Source of the DNA: Brevundimonas sp. ASV9
GTDB taxonomy: Bacteria; Pseudomonadota; Alphaproteobacteria; Caulobacterales; Caulobacteraceae
NCBI RefSeq assembly: GCF_016429195.1
Contig: NZ_JAELUF010000031.1
Location: 1-32,985 of the forward strand
Direction of reading: 5' to 3'
DNA: 32,985 nucleotides
In this document: positions 1-7,269 of the stretch, piece by piece
Layout: every line of letters begins with the position of its first letter
Numbering within the stretch: position 1 is the first letter of the stretch
Translations under genes and position numbers: made by a program
Notes under the pieces: model-generated
What the model saw: the letters and a program-made list of their open reading frames with translations, nothing else
Database searches by the model: none
What the model was told of the DNA's origin: nothing

Positions 1-204
1 CGCGATCTGGATGATGCCGCCCTCGACGTCGACCTTGCCGTTGGCGATGGCCGCATAGGGGCTGTCGACCTTGGTCGCCGCCGCCTTTTCCTGCTCGGCC
101 TTCTTGGTCTTGGCGGCGGACTGGAACAGCATGAAGCCGACCGCCAGGACGATCACCAGCAGCAGGCCGATCCAGGTGCGTTTTTTCTTCAGAAAGCCGG
201 GCAT
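1..204 (-). CDS. HlyD/MacA-like efflux adaptor subunit, N-terminal fragment
   Basis: Only the first 68 codons are inside the window; the gene continues past the left edge. The protein starts MPGFLKKKRTW, followed by one hydrophobic segment (about residues 11-27) and a Lys/Ala-rich stretch. It then reads KVDVEGGIIQIA, which resembles the beginning of the biotinyl-lipoyl-like region of periplasmic adaptor proteins. It lies 34 bp downstream of an ABC ATPase gene and a permease gene on the same strand, the usual DevBCA/MacAB arrangement. It probably links the inner-membrane transporter to an outer-membrane channel. The family call rests on context plus a short N-terminus, so it is good but not certain. 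The substrate cannot be read from the sequence. Confidence 0.7.
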   Translation of the reverse strand, partial: MPGFLKKKRTWIGLLLVIVLAVGFMLFQSAAKTKKAEQEKAAATKVDSPYAAIANGKVDVEGGIIQIA

Positions 205-238
205 TGGCGTGTCGTCCTAAGGGAAATCGTCGTGTCGG

Positions 239-994
239 TTAGTGGGACGCCAGGATGGCGTTCGGATCGGGGATGCGGCGCTGGTCGTCCAGGATCTTGC
301 CGTCCTCGATATGGATGACCCGGTCGGCCCAGGCCTCCAGGCGCGGATCGTGGGTCACGCAGATGACGGCGGCGCCATGTTCGGTGGCGGCGCGGCGCAG
401 CAGCTTGATGACCACCTGGCCGTTCTCGCCGTCCAGGGCCGAGGTCGGTTCGTCGGCGAACAGGATCTTGGGATCCTTGGCCAGGGCGCGGGCGATGGCG
501 ACGCGCTGCTTTTCACCACCTGACAAAGCCGCCGGCCGCTGGTGCAGACGGTGCCCCAGGCCGACCTCTTCAAGGGCGATGGTGGCGCGCTTCTTGGCCT
601 GGCCCGCGGTCAACCCCTGGAACTTCAGCACCGTCTCGACCTGCTGAAGCGCCGTCAGCGCGGGGAACAGGTTGAAGCCCTGGAAGATGAAGCCGCAGTT
701 ATCCAGGCGGAACTTGTCGATGCGGCCCGAGGACAGCTTCCACAGATCGTCGACATCCAGCACGTCCACCCGGCCCTCTTCGGGCTTCAGCAGGCCCGAC
801 AGGGCTGCGATCAGGGTGGACTTGCCCGAGCCGGAGGGCCCCATGACCATGGTCAGGTCGCCATGCCGCGCATCGAAATCGACGCCCTTCAGCACATCGA
901 CCCAGGCCTTGCCGGACTTGAACCGCTTGACCAGGCTTTTGGCCTCGATAGCGAAGTCGCCGTGCTTGCCGTGAACCTTTGTATGAACGTTCAT
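239..994 (-). CDS. ABC transporter ATP-binding protein (DevA/LolD/MacB-type)
   Basis: This 251-residue nucleotide-binding subunit energises the adjacent permease. All ABC motifs are present: Walker A GPSGSGKST (residues 52-60), Q-loop Gln near 105, signature LSGGEKQRVAIARALA from 158, Walker B ILFADEPTSALD from 177, and H-loop His215. The length fits stand-alone ATPases of the LolD/DevA/MacB group. The ATG at 994-992 overlaps the permease stop TGA (993-991), so translation is probably coupled. An upstream extension of the reading frame as far as 1432 is rejected because it would run antisense-like through the permease gene and has Arg/His-rich low-complexity composition. The transported substrate is unknown; lipoprotein, lipid, peptide or macrolide export are all possible for this group. 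Confidence 0.93.
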   Translation of the reverse strand: MNVHTKVHGKHGDFAIEAKSLVKRFKSGKAWVDVLKGVDFDARHGDLTMVMGPSGSGKSTLIAALSGLLKPEEGRVDVLDVDDLWKLSSGRIDKFRLDNCGFIFQGFNLFPALTALQQVETVLKFQGLTAGQAKKRATIALEEVGLGHRLHQRPAALSGGEKQRVAIARALAKDPKILFADEPTSALDGENGQVVIKLLRRAATEHGAAVICVTHDPRLEAWADRVIHIEDGKILDDQRRIPDPNAILASH

Positions 995-2163
995 CGCAGC
1001 AGGTCCGCCGGTTGGCTGTTCTTGAGGATGCCCAGCGACAGCAGGCCGGACACCATGGCGATGGCGATCAGGCCGATGCCGACGATGATCAGCAGCGACA
1101 GAGGCAAGGCGATGATCACCGCCCCCATCATCGCCAGCAGCGACACCAGCCAGGTCAGGACGATGGCCGCGATGACGCCGACGACGCCGACCCAGAAGCT
1201 GAGCTCGACCACGATCCGACGCAACGACCCCATGCTGACGCCCAAGGCCCGCAGAGAGGCGAACTCCTTGATATTGGCCATGATGGCGCCGCGCAGGGTC
1301 TGCCAGGTGATGGCCACGCCGATGATGATCCCCAAGACGACGCAGCCGCCGATGATGATGACCAGGATGCCTTCCTCGAACATGGCGCCGGCGTTGGCGT
1401 CGGCCAGTTGCTGCTTGGTCCAGGCCTTCCACTGACCGGCGCCCATGGCGTTCAGTTGGGCCACCACGATGGGCGCGCGGGCCGGATCACGCAGCTTGAC
1501 CATCAGCGGACCGACGCGCGGACCCGTGTCGGCCTGGCCCAGCATCCGCAGGGTGTCGCGCGACATGACCACGCCCGGCTGCATCATATTGGGATAGCCG
1601 CGCGTCACGCCGACGACGGTGACGGTCTGGCCGTTGTACAGGGCCTTGTCGCCCAGCTTCACGCCCAGGGTCGTCAGGGCCGTCTCGTCGACCGCCACGG
1701 TGTAGGGTTGGCGCAACGCATCGACCAGTTCTTGCGAATAGTCGGTCGGGATAGTCACCGAGCCAGGACGGGTGTCGATGATGCTGGCCTGAACGAACTT
1801 CTGACGCGGCGCGCCCTGCGATGCATTGTCGGCCTGGCTCTTGGTCGGATCGACGTTCTTGATGTTCTGGAACGTGCCCCCGGCGCCGTCCAGCGGCATG
1901 ACCTCGACCACCTCAGGGTGGTTGTAGGCCAAGGGAATGAAGCGGCGGGGCACGCCCGACGGCCCGCCGATCAGGCTCTTGGCGCCGGGCTGCATGATGA
2001 AGATGTCGGCATTCGACCGTTCGATGGTCGCGGTGAATCCCTTGCCGATGCCGATAAAGACGCCGGTCATCGCCAGGACCAGAAGCCCCGACAGGGCCAG
2101 GGCCATGACCGCCGCCATATAGCGACGCCACTCGAACAGCAGTGTTGATAGCGCAAGCGACAT
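991..2163 (-). CDS. ABC transporter permease, FtsX/MacB (DevC-like) family
   Basis: A 390-residue inner-membrane permease. It has one N-terminal membrane segment (about residues 16-40), then a roughly 200-residue periplasmic domain of MacB-PCD type. Three further hydrophobic segments follow: about 265-290 (with IIIGGCVVLGIIIGVAITW), about 320-345, and about 350-380. This 1+3 layout is typical of the FtsX/MacB/DevC superfamily of mechanotransmission transporters, which move substrates from the periplasm or membrane rather than from the cytosol. It is the first gene of a leftward operon of permease, ATPase and HlyD-like adaptor. No strong Shine-Dalgarno sequence is visible before ATG 2163-2161. 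The 210-bp region upstream is shared with the divergent peptidase gene. Confidence 0.9.
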   Translation of the reverse strand: MSLALSTLLFEWRRYMAAVMALALSGLLVLAMTGVFIGIGKGFTATIERSNADIFIMQPGAKSLIGGPSGVPRRFIPLAYNHPEVVEVMPLDGAGGTFQNIKNVDPTKSQADNASQGAPRQKFVQASIIDTRPGSVTIPTDYSQELVDALRQPYTVAVDETALTTLGVKLGDKALYNGQTVTVVGVTRGYPNMMQPGVVMSRDTLRMLGQADTGPRVGPLMVKLRDPARAPIVVAQLNAMGAGQWKAWTKQQLADANAGAMFEEGILVIIIGGCVVLGIIIGVAITWQTLRGAIMANIKEFASLRALGVSMGSLRRIVVELSFWVGVVGVIAAIVLTWLVSLLAMMGAVIIALPLSLLIIVGIGLIAIAMVSGLLSLGILKNSQPADLLR

Positions 2164-2323
2164 TGTCGTCGATAAACCCCCGGTACTTGCGCCTATCTGA
2201 CCGTGCGCCCCCTCACCGCCAAGTTAAATCGGGGTAAGGCTTGTGAACCCTTGTCATTGCGAGTTCGAAATCAGGGGATTAAGGGCCTTCCAGCCTATTG
2301 GCGCCCACCCTTTGTCGGCGCTA

Positions 2324-2355
2324 GTTACAACATAACAGATGGGACAGGCTGTCCC
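2324..2355. promoter_or_regulatory. Divergent intergenic region with two palindromes (Zur-like dyad and GGGACA dyad)
   Basis: The 2164-2373 gap separates the leftward ABC operon from the rightward S46 peptidase gene. It holds GTTACAACATAAC at 2324-2336, a dyad of GTTA/TAAC. This matches the classic Zur core GTTATAATATAAC at 11 of 13 positions. Directly after it comes GGGACA-GGC-TGTCCC (2341-2355), a perfect 6-bp inverted repeat 18 bp before the peptidase ATG. Either could be an operator; the second could also be a 5'-UTR hairpin. No convincing -35/-10 pair was found, so the assignment is tentative. Confidence 0.35.
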
Positions 2356-2373
2356 ACGCTCCGGGAAACACGC

Positions 2374-4467
2374 ATGTCCTTGCCCTCGCTTCGTCTCACC
2401 GCCTCGCTGGCCGCGCTCGGCGCCGCCACCGCCGTCCTGTCCGCGCCTGCGACCTCCGCGCGCGCCGACGAGGGCATGTGGACCTTCGACAACTTCCCCA
2501 TCGCCACGGTGAACGAGAAGTACGGCACCAACATCGATCAGGCCTGGCTGGACCGCGTTCGCAACGCCGCTGTCCGCCTGCAAGGATGCTCGGCCTCGCT
2601 GGTGTCGAACGAAGGCCTGGTGCTGACCAACCACCACTGCGTCGTGTCGTGCGTGCAAGACCTGTCCACGGCCCAGAATGACTACGTCAAGAACGGCTGG
2701 ATGCCCGCCACCCGTGAAGAAGAGAAGAAATGCCCCGGCCAGACGGCCGAAATCCTGACCGACATCGTCGACGTCACCGACCGCGTGACCGGCGCCGGCG
2801 CCGGTCTTGAGGGCGCCGCCTTCGTCCAGGCCCGCGCCGCCGAGATCGACAAGATCCAGAAGGAGACCTGCGGCGACGATCAGAAGCTGACCTGCCAGGT
2901 CATCAGCTTCTACCGCGGCGGTCAGTACAAGCTCTACAAGTTCCGCAAGTACGACGACGTGCGCCTGGTCTTCGCGCCCGAGTTCCAGGCGGCCTTCTTC
3001 GGCGGCGACCCGGACAACTTCAACTTCCCGCGCTACGCCCTGGATGCCGGATTCCTGCGCATCTACGAGGACGGCAAGCCGGTCGCCACGCCGAACCACC
3101 TGACCTGGAACGCCAATGCGCCCAAGGAAGGCGACGTCACCTTCGTCGCCGGCAACCCCGGCTCGACTCAGCGCCTGCTGACCGTGGCCCAGCTGGAAAC
3201 CCTGCGCGACCAGCAACTGCCGATCAGCCTGATCCAGACTTCCGAACTGCGCGGTCGCCTGCTGGAGTATTCGACCACCGGCGAAGAGGCCAAGCGCGTC
3301 TCGGTCGATCCGATCTTCGGCCTGGAGAACGGCTTCAAGGTCAACTACGGCCAGCAAGGCGCCCTGACCGACCCGGCCTTCATGGCCACCAAGCGCCGCG
3401 AAGAGCAGGAGCTGCGCCAGCGCGTCGCCGCCGACCCGGCCCTGGCCCAGCGCATCGGCGATCCGTGGGCCGATCTGGAACGCGCTTCGACCGCCCAACG
3501 CGACCTGTATCTGCCCTATCGCCAGCTGGAATCGGCGGCCGGTCAGCGTTCGTCGCTGTACAGCTACGCCAAGGCCATCGTCCGCGCCTCCAAGGAACGC
3601 GCCAAGCCCGTCGCCGAGCGTCGCGCCGGCTATTCGGACGCCGACATCGCCGCGCTGGGCCGTCGCCTGGCGACCGAGACGCCGATCTCGAACGACCTTG
3701 AGAAGATCTATCTCGACTTCTGGCTGTCCAAGACCCGCGAATATCTGACGGTCGACAATGCGAATGTGAAGGCGCTGCTGGGCAAGGAAAGCCCCGAGCA
3801 GATCGCGGAGCGTCTGGTGGACGGCACGCGTCTGGCCGACCCCGCCTTCCGCGCCCAGGCCCTGGCCATGACGCCGGAGCAACTGGCCGCCTCGGGCGAC
3901 CCGCTGATCCAGTTCGTCCTGGCCAATGACGATGCGGCTCAAGCCGTCCGCACCCAGTGGGAATCGGCCGTTTCCGGCCCGACCAGCCGCGCCGGCGAAA
4001 AGATCGCCCAGGCCCGGTTCGCGGTTTACGGCACCAACCTGTACCCCGATGCGACCTTCTCCTTGCGCCTGTCCTACGGCCAGGTGAAGGGCTGGACCTA
4101 TCGTGGCGTAACCGTCGAACCCTTCACCCAGATCGGCGGCCTGTACGAGCGCAACACCGGCGCCGAGCCCTTCAACGCGGCCGAGGACTGGCTGGCGGCC
4201 GAGGGCAAGGTCAACAAGTCGACCGTCTATGACTTCGTCTCGACCAACGACATCATCGGCGGCAACTCGGGCTCGCCCGTGATCAACGCCAAGGGCGAAG
4301 TCATCGGCGCCGCCTTCGACGGCAACATCCACTCGCTGGGCGGCAGCTTCGGTTACGACCCCGAGCTGAACCGCACGGTGACGGTCTCGACCGCCGCCAT
4401 CACCGAGGCCCTGCGCAACGTCTACAACCAGCCGCGCCTGCTGCGCGAACTGGGCGTGCGTCGCTAA
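2374..4467 (+). CDS. S46 family dipeptidyl-peptidase (DPP7-like)
   Basis: A 697-residue secreted serine exopeptidase predicted to remove dipeptides from peptide N-termini in the periplasm. A signal peptide (residues 1-31, likely cleaved at ARA/DEGMW) precedes the family N-terminal signature EGMWTFDNFP. Chymotrypsin-like catalytic elements are visible: LTNHHC with His88 before Cys89, the GGDPDNFNFPR segment (residues 210-220) that carries the catalytic Asp region, and GGNSGSPV with nucleophile Ser632. Eighteen residues after that Ser is Gly650 (FDGN). Gly at this position is found in DPP7-type enzymes with hydrophobic P1 preference, while DPP11 has Arg. The start at 2374 is chosen because it immediately precedes the signal peptide and has GGGA 8 bp upstream; an in-frame GTG at 2203 is unlikely. 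The length matches the family (about 700 residues). A close paralogue follows downstream. Confidence 0.95.
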   Translation: MSLPSLRLTASLAALGAATAVLSAPATSARADEGMWTFDNFPIATVNEKYGTNIDQAWLDRVRNAAVRLQGCSASLVSNEGLVLTNHHCVVSCVQDLSTAQNDYVKNGWMPATREEEKKCPGQTAEILTDIVDVTDRVTGAGAGLEGAAFVQARAAEIDKIQKETCGDDQKLTCQVISFYRGGQYKLYKFRKYDDVRLVFAPEFQAAFFGGDPDNFNFPRYALDAGFLRIYEDGKPVATPNHLTWNANAPKEGDVTFVAGNPGSTQRLLTVAQLETLRDQQLPISLIQTSELRGRLLEYSTTGEEAKRVSVDPIFGLENGFKVNYGQQGALTDPAFMATKRREEQELRQRVAADPALAQRIGDPWADLERASTAQRDLYLPYRQLESAAGQRSSLYSYAKAIVRASKERAKPVAERRAGYSDADIAALGRRLATETPISNDLEKIYLDFWLSKTREYLTVDNANVKALLGKESPEQIAERLVDGTRLADPAFRAQALAMTPEQLAASGDPLIQFVLANDDAAQAVRTQWESAVSGPTSRAGEKIAQARFAVYGTNLYPDATFSLRLSYGQVKGWTYRGVTVEPFTQIGGLYERNTGAEPFNAAEDWLAAEGKVNKSTVYDFVSTNDIIGGNSGSPVINAKGEVIGAAFDGNIHSLGGSFGYDPELNRTVTVSTAAITEALRNVYNQPRLLRELGVRR

Positions 4468-4476
4468 GCTGAAAAT

Positions 4477-4624
4477 CCTTCTCCCCTCGGGGGAGAAGGT
4501 GGCTCGCGCAAGCGAGACGGATGAGGGGGCTGGTTGACCCAGGCCCCCTTTTTCCATTTTGAATACGGACAGAGCCCCCTCATCCGAGCCCTTCGGGCTC
4601 ACCTTCTCCCCCGAGGGGAGAAGG
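4477..4624. repeat. Long imperfect inverted repeat between the S46 paralogues (REP/BIME-like)
   Basis: The left arm (4477-4531) and right arm (4573-4624) are near reverse complements of about 52-55 bp, around a 41-bp centre. Each arm also contains nested hairpins: CCTTCTCCCC/GGGGGAGAAGG and GGCTCGC/GCGAG on the left, GAGCCC/GGGCTC and CTTCTCCCC/GGGGAGAAG on the right. The arms differ mainly in the small inner hairpin. The layout resembles repetitive extragenic palindrome pairs. The right arm ends 14 bp before the second peptidase ATG and just before its AGGAG, so folding could affect translation. Whether it recurs elsewhere in the genome cannot be judged here. Confidence 0.75.
4525..4553 (+). 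terminator. Probable intrinsic terminator of the first S46 gene
   Basis: GGGGGCTGG (4525-4533), a TTGA loop, and CCCAGGCCCCC (4538-4548) can pair with one bulged base. They are followed by TTTTT (4549-4553). The element lies 58 bp after the peptidase stop codon, inside the left arm and centre of the inverted repeat. The long-range fold of the repeat would compete with this hairpin. Confidence 0.55.
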
Positions 4625-4638
4625 ATCAGGAGTTTTCC

Positions 4639-6717
4639 ATGCGCCCTCTTCTCCTTGCCTCCGCCGCCGTTCTCGCTTTCGCCGCCGCCACCTCGGCCAG
4701 CGCCGAGGAAGGCATGTGGACCTACGACAACTTCCCCATCGCCCGCGCCAACCAGACGCTGGGGACCAATATCGATCAGGCCTTCCTGGATCGGGTGCGG
4801 CTGTCGTCGGTGAAGTTCGGCGGCTGTTCTGCGGGCGTGGTGTCAGGCCAGGGTCTGGTGATGACCAACAACCACTGCGTCGCCACCTGCGTGGCCAACC
4901 TGTCCACGCCGCAGCAGCAGTATGGCGAGACGGGCTTCACGCCCAAGACGCGCGAGGAAGAGCGCAAATGCCCCGGCGCCACGGCCGAGATTCTGACCGA
5001 CATCTCCGACGTCACCGAGCGGATGCACAAGGCCGGCGAAGGACTTGAGGGCCAGTCATTCACCCAGGCGCGCGAGGCCGAGGCCGGGCGGATCGAAACC
5101 GAAGCCTGCGGAAACGATCCCAAGATCCGCTGCCAGGTCGTCAGCCTGTACCGGGGCGGCCAGTTCAAACTCTACAAATACCGCAAATACAGCGATGTGC
5201 GCCTGGCCTGGGCGCCGGAAGACCGCGCCGCGACCTTCGGCGGCGATCTGGACAACTTCTCCTTCCCCCGCTTCGCCATCGATGCCGCCTTCATCCGCCT
5301 GTATGAGGACGGCAAGCCGGTCGAGACGCCGATCCACTTCGCCTGGAACGCTGACAAGCCGACCGAGGGCGAGGCCGTCTTCATCACCGGAAATCCCGGC
5401 GCGACCCAGCGCCTGCTGACGATGGATCAGCTGGCGACCATCCGGGACGTGGTCCTGCCGCTGGATCAGTTGATCGCCTCGGAGCTGCGCGGTCGTCTGA
5501 TCCGCTATTCCGAAGAGGGCGAGGACCAGGCCTTTATCGCCATGGACCCGATCGTGGGCGTGGAGAACACCTACAAGCGCGGCCTGGGCCGGATGCGCGC
5601 CCTGACCGACGCCCAGTTCATCCAGGCAAAGGCGGCGGCCGAGGTCGACTTCATGCAGCGCTACGCCGCCGCCAACGGCAATGGTCCCGATCCGTGGGGT
5701 GCGCTGGAAGCGGTCCAGCCCATTGCGCGCGAACTCTATGCGCCGACCGCCCTGCTGGAAGGCGGCACGGGCCTGGGCACCACCTCGGTCGCCGGCGGAT
5801 CGCAGCTGTTCCAGTGGGCCAAGGCCATCGTGCGCGGCGCGCAGGAGCGGGCCAAGCCATCGGACCAGCGTCTGGCCGAGTTCGCCGACAGCCGCCTGCC
5901 GGGCGTTGAATCCGGCCTGTTCGCCGAGCGGCCCACCTATCCCGAGCTTGAGCAAATCCGGCTGGAATGGTGGCTGTCCAAGACGCGCGAATGGCTGACG
6001 GTGGACAGCCCCTATGTTCGCACCCTGCTGGGCAAGGAAAGCCCTGAAGAATTGTCGGACCGCGTCGTCTCGCGCACCAAACTGGCCGATCCGGCCGTGC
6101 GTCGCGCCCTGTGGACCGGCGGCCTGGCGGCGGTTCAGGCGTCGGACGATCCGATGATCCAGTATGTACTGTCGATCGACGCCGACGCCCGTGCCGTCCG
6201 CACGGAATGGGAGAATAAGGTCAAGGCCCCGACCGACCGCGCGTCGGAACAGCTGGCGGCCGCTCGCTTCGCCGCCTATGGCGACGCCGTCTATCCCGAC
6301 GCTACGGGCACCCTGCGCCTGACCTATGGCAAGATCGAAGGCTCCGACGTGCCGGGCCAGCGGTTCGGTGCCTTCACCACCTTCGCCGGCCTGTGGGACC
6401 GCGCCACCGGCGCCGAGCCGTTCAAGGTCGCGCCCAAGCTGATGGCCGCCAAGGATCGGATCGATCCGAACGCGGTGATGGACATGGCCGTCTCGACCGA
6501 CACCATCGGCGGTTCGTCCGGCTCGCCGGCGGTCAACGCCCGGGGCGAGATCATCGGGGCCAACTTCGATTCCACCGTCCTGACCCAGCGCAACGCCTAT
6601 GGCTACGACCGCAACACCAACCGCAGCGTGATCGTCACCACCCAGGCCGTCACCGTGGCCCTGCGCGACGTTTATGGGATGGATCATCTGCTGACGGAGC
6701 TGGGCGTCAGCCGGTGA
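4639..6717 (+). CDS. S46 family dipeptidyl-peptidase, divergent paralogue
   Basis: A 692-residue secreted S46 peptidase paralogous to its upstream neighbour over the whole length. It has a signal peptide MRPLLLASAAVLAFAAATSASA followed by EEGMWTYDNFP. The catalytic His is His79 in TNNHC, where the neighbouring His of the paralogue is replaced by Asn. The Asp region is FGGDLDNFSFPR (Asp203, Asp205). The nucleophile is Ser627 in GGSSGSPAV. The residue 18 positions after the nucleophile, which sets P1 preference in this family, is Ser645 (FDST) rather than the Gly of DPP7 or Arg of DPP11. The residue before the nucleophile is Ser, where the paralogue has Asn. The enzyme may therefore have shifted specificity. 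The start is supported by AGGAG (4629-4633), 5 bp before ATG. The 3' end overlaps a GNAT gene. Confidence 0.94.
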   Translation: MRPLLLASAAVLAFAAATSASAEEGMWTYDNFPIARANQTLGTNIDQAFLDRVRLSSVKFGGCSAGVVSGQGLVMTNNHCVATCVANLSTPQQQYGETGFTPKTREEERKCPGATAEILTDISDVTERMHKAGEGLEGQSFTQAREAEAGRIETEACGNDPKIRCQVVSLYRGGQFKLYKYRKYSDVRLAWAPEDRAATFGGDLDNFSFPRFAIDAAFIRLYEDGKPVETPIHFAWNADKPTEGEAVFITGNPGATQRLLTMDQLATIRDVVLPLDQLIASELRGRLIRYSEEGEDQAFIAMDPIVGVENTYKRGLGRMRALTDAQFIQAKAAAEVDFMQRYAAANGNGPDPWGALEAVQPIARELYAPTALLEGGTGLGTTSVAGGSQLFQWAKAIVRGAQERAKPSDQRLAEFADSRLPGVESGLFAERPTYPELEQIRLEWWLSKTREWLTVDSPYVRTLLGKESPEELSDRVVSRTKLADPAVRRALWTGGLAAVQASDDPMIQYVLSIDADARAVRTEWENKVKAPTDRASEQLAAARFAAYGDAVYPDATGTLRLTYGKIEGSDVPGQRFGAFTTFAGLWDRATGAEPFKVAPKLMAAKDRIDPNAVMDMAVSTDTIGGSSGSPAVNARGEIIGANFDSTVLTQRNAYGYDRNTNRSVIVTTQAVTVALRDVYGMDHLLTELGVSR

Positions 6718-7223
6718 CGCCGATCGCCATACGCGCGGCGACGTCCGACGACGTCGCCGCGCTGCATCCGCTGATCGAGCGCGCCTATCGCGGCGACACC
6801 GCCAAGGCCGGCTGGACGCACGAGGCGGACCTGCTGTTCGATGATCGCACCAGCGCGGCGGAACTGTCGGCCCTGATCGCCGATCCCGACCGGGTCATCC
6901 TGCTGGCCCATCGCGGCGGTGCGCTGATCGGCTGCGTCCAAGTCGCCCGCGCCGGCGACGACCTGGCCTATCTCGGCATGCTGACGGTCGAGCCGACCTT
7001 GCAGGCGACCGGCCTCGGCCGTCGTCTGCTCGCGGCCGCCGAAAGCGAAGCGGTCGCGCGTTTCGGCGCCCGTCGCATGGAGATGACCGTCATCCACCGC
7101 CGGACCGAACTGATCGCCTGGTACGAACGACGCGGTTATGCCCCCACCGGCGAGACCCGCCCCTTCCCCGTCGAACCGCCCCGACCCGAGCTCGAATTCG
7201 CGGTGCTGGAAAAAGCGCTTTAG
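6714..7223 (+). CDS. GNAT family N-acetyltransferase
   Basis: A 169-residue cytoplasmic acyltransferase predicted to move an acetyl group from acetyl-CoA to an amine. The N-terminal strand IAIRAATSDDVAAL is typical of GNAT. The acetyl-CoA-binding core is LAYLGMLTVEPTLQATGLGRRLLAAAE, with the V.P..Q..G.G..LL pattern of motif A (about residues 85-105). A C-terminal WYERRGYAPTGE segment is the usual GNAT motif B. The start is GTG at 6714-6716, which overlaps the TGA of the S46 gene (6715-6717) in a GTGA junction; no ATG lies near the start of the domain. Such overlap implies coupled translation with the peptidase. The substrate is unknown; a small amine or amino acid would be compatible with peptide turnover, but that is inference from context. 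Confidence 0.87.
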   Translation: MTPIAIRAATSDDVAALHPLIERAYRGDTAKAGWTHEADLLFDDRTSAAELSALIADPDRVILLAHRGGALIGCVQVARAGDDLAYLGMLTVEPTLQATGLGRRLLAAAESEAVARFGARRMEMTVIHRRTELIAWYERRGYAPTGETRPFPVEPPRPELEFAVLEKAL

Positions 7224-7230
7224 CCGCCCC

Positions 7231-7259
7231 TTGCAAAACGGACAGTCGTGTCCATTTAC
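7231..7259 (+). promoter_or_regulatory. Candidate promoter and TetR operator of the tetR-MFS-HlyD operon
   Basis: A perfect inverted repeat GGACA-GTCG-TGTCC (7240-7253) lies 16 bp before the tetR start. It sits between a possible -35 TTGCAA (7231-7236) and a weak -10-like ATTTAC (7254-7259), spaced 17 bp. A repressor bound here would block the promoter, so autoregulation by the adjacent TetR is the simplest reading. The palindrome is clear; the -10 is weak. Confidence 0.55.
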
Positions 7260-7269
7260 GCGCCTCACC

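Noticed and set aside
979..2148. 389-codon plus-strand open frame
   Set aside because: Antisense to the ABC permease; composed of His/Asp/Gln/Arg repeats typical of the reverse frame of a membrane protein gene.
2254..4602. 782-codon open frame on the minus strand
   Set aside because: It lies antisense to a complete S46 peptidase with signal peptide and catalytic motifs. Its own translation is Gly/Ala/Arg/Asp-rich without domains, as expected for a shadow frame in GC-rich DNA.
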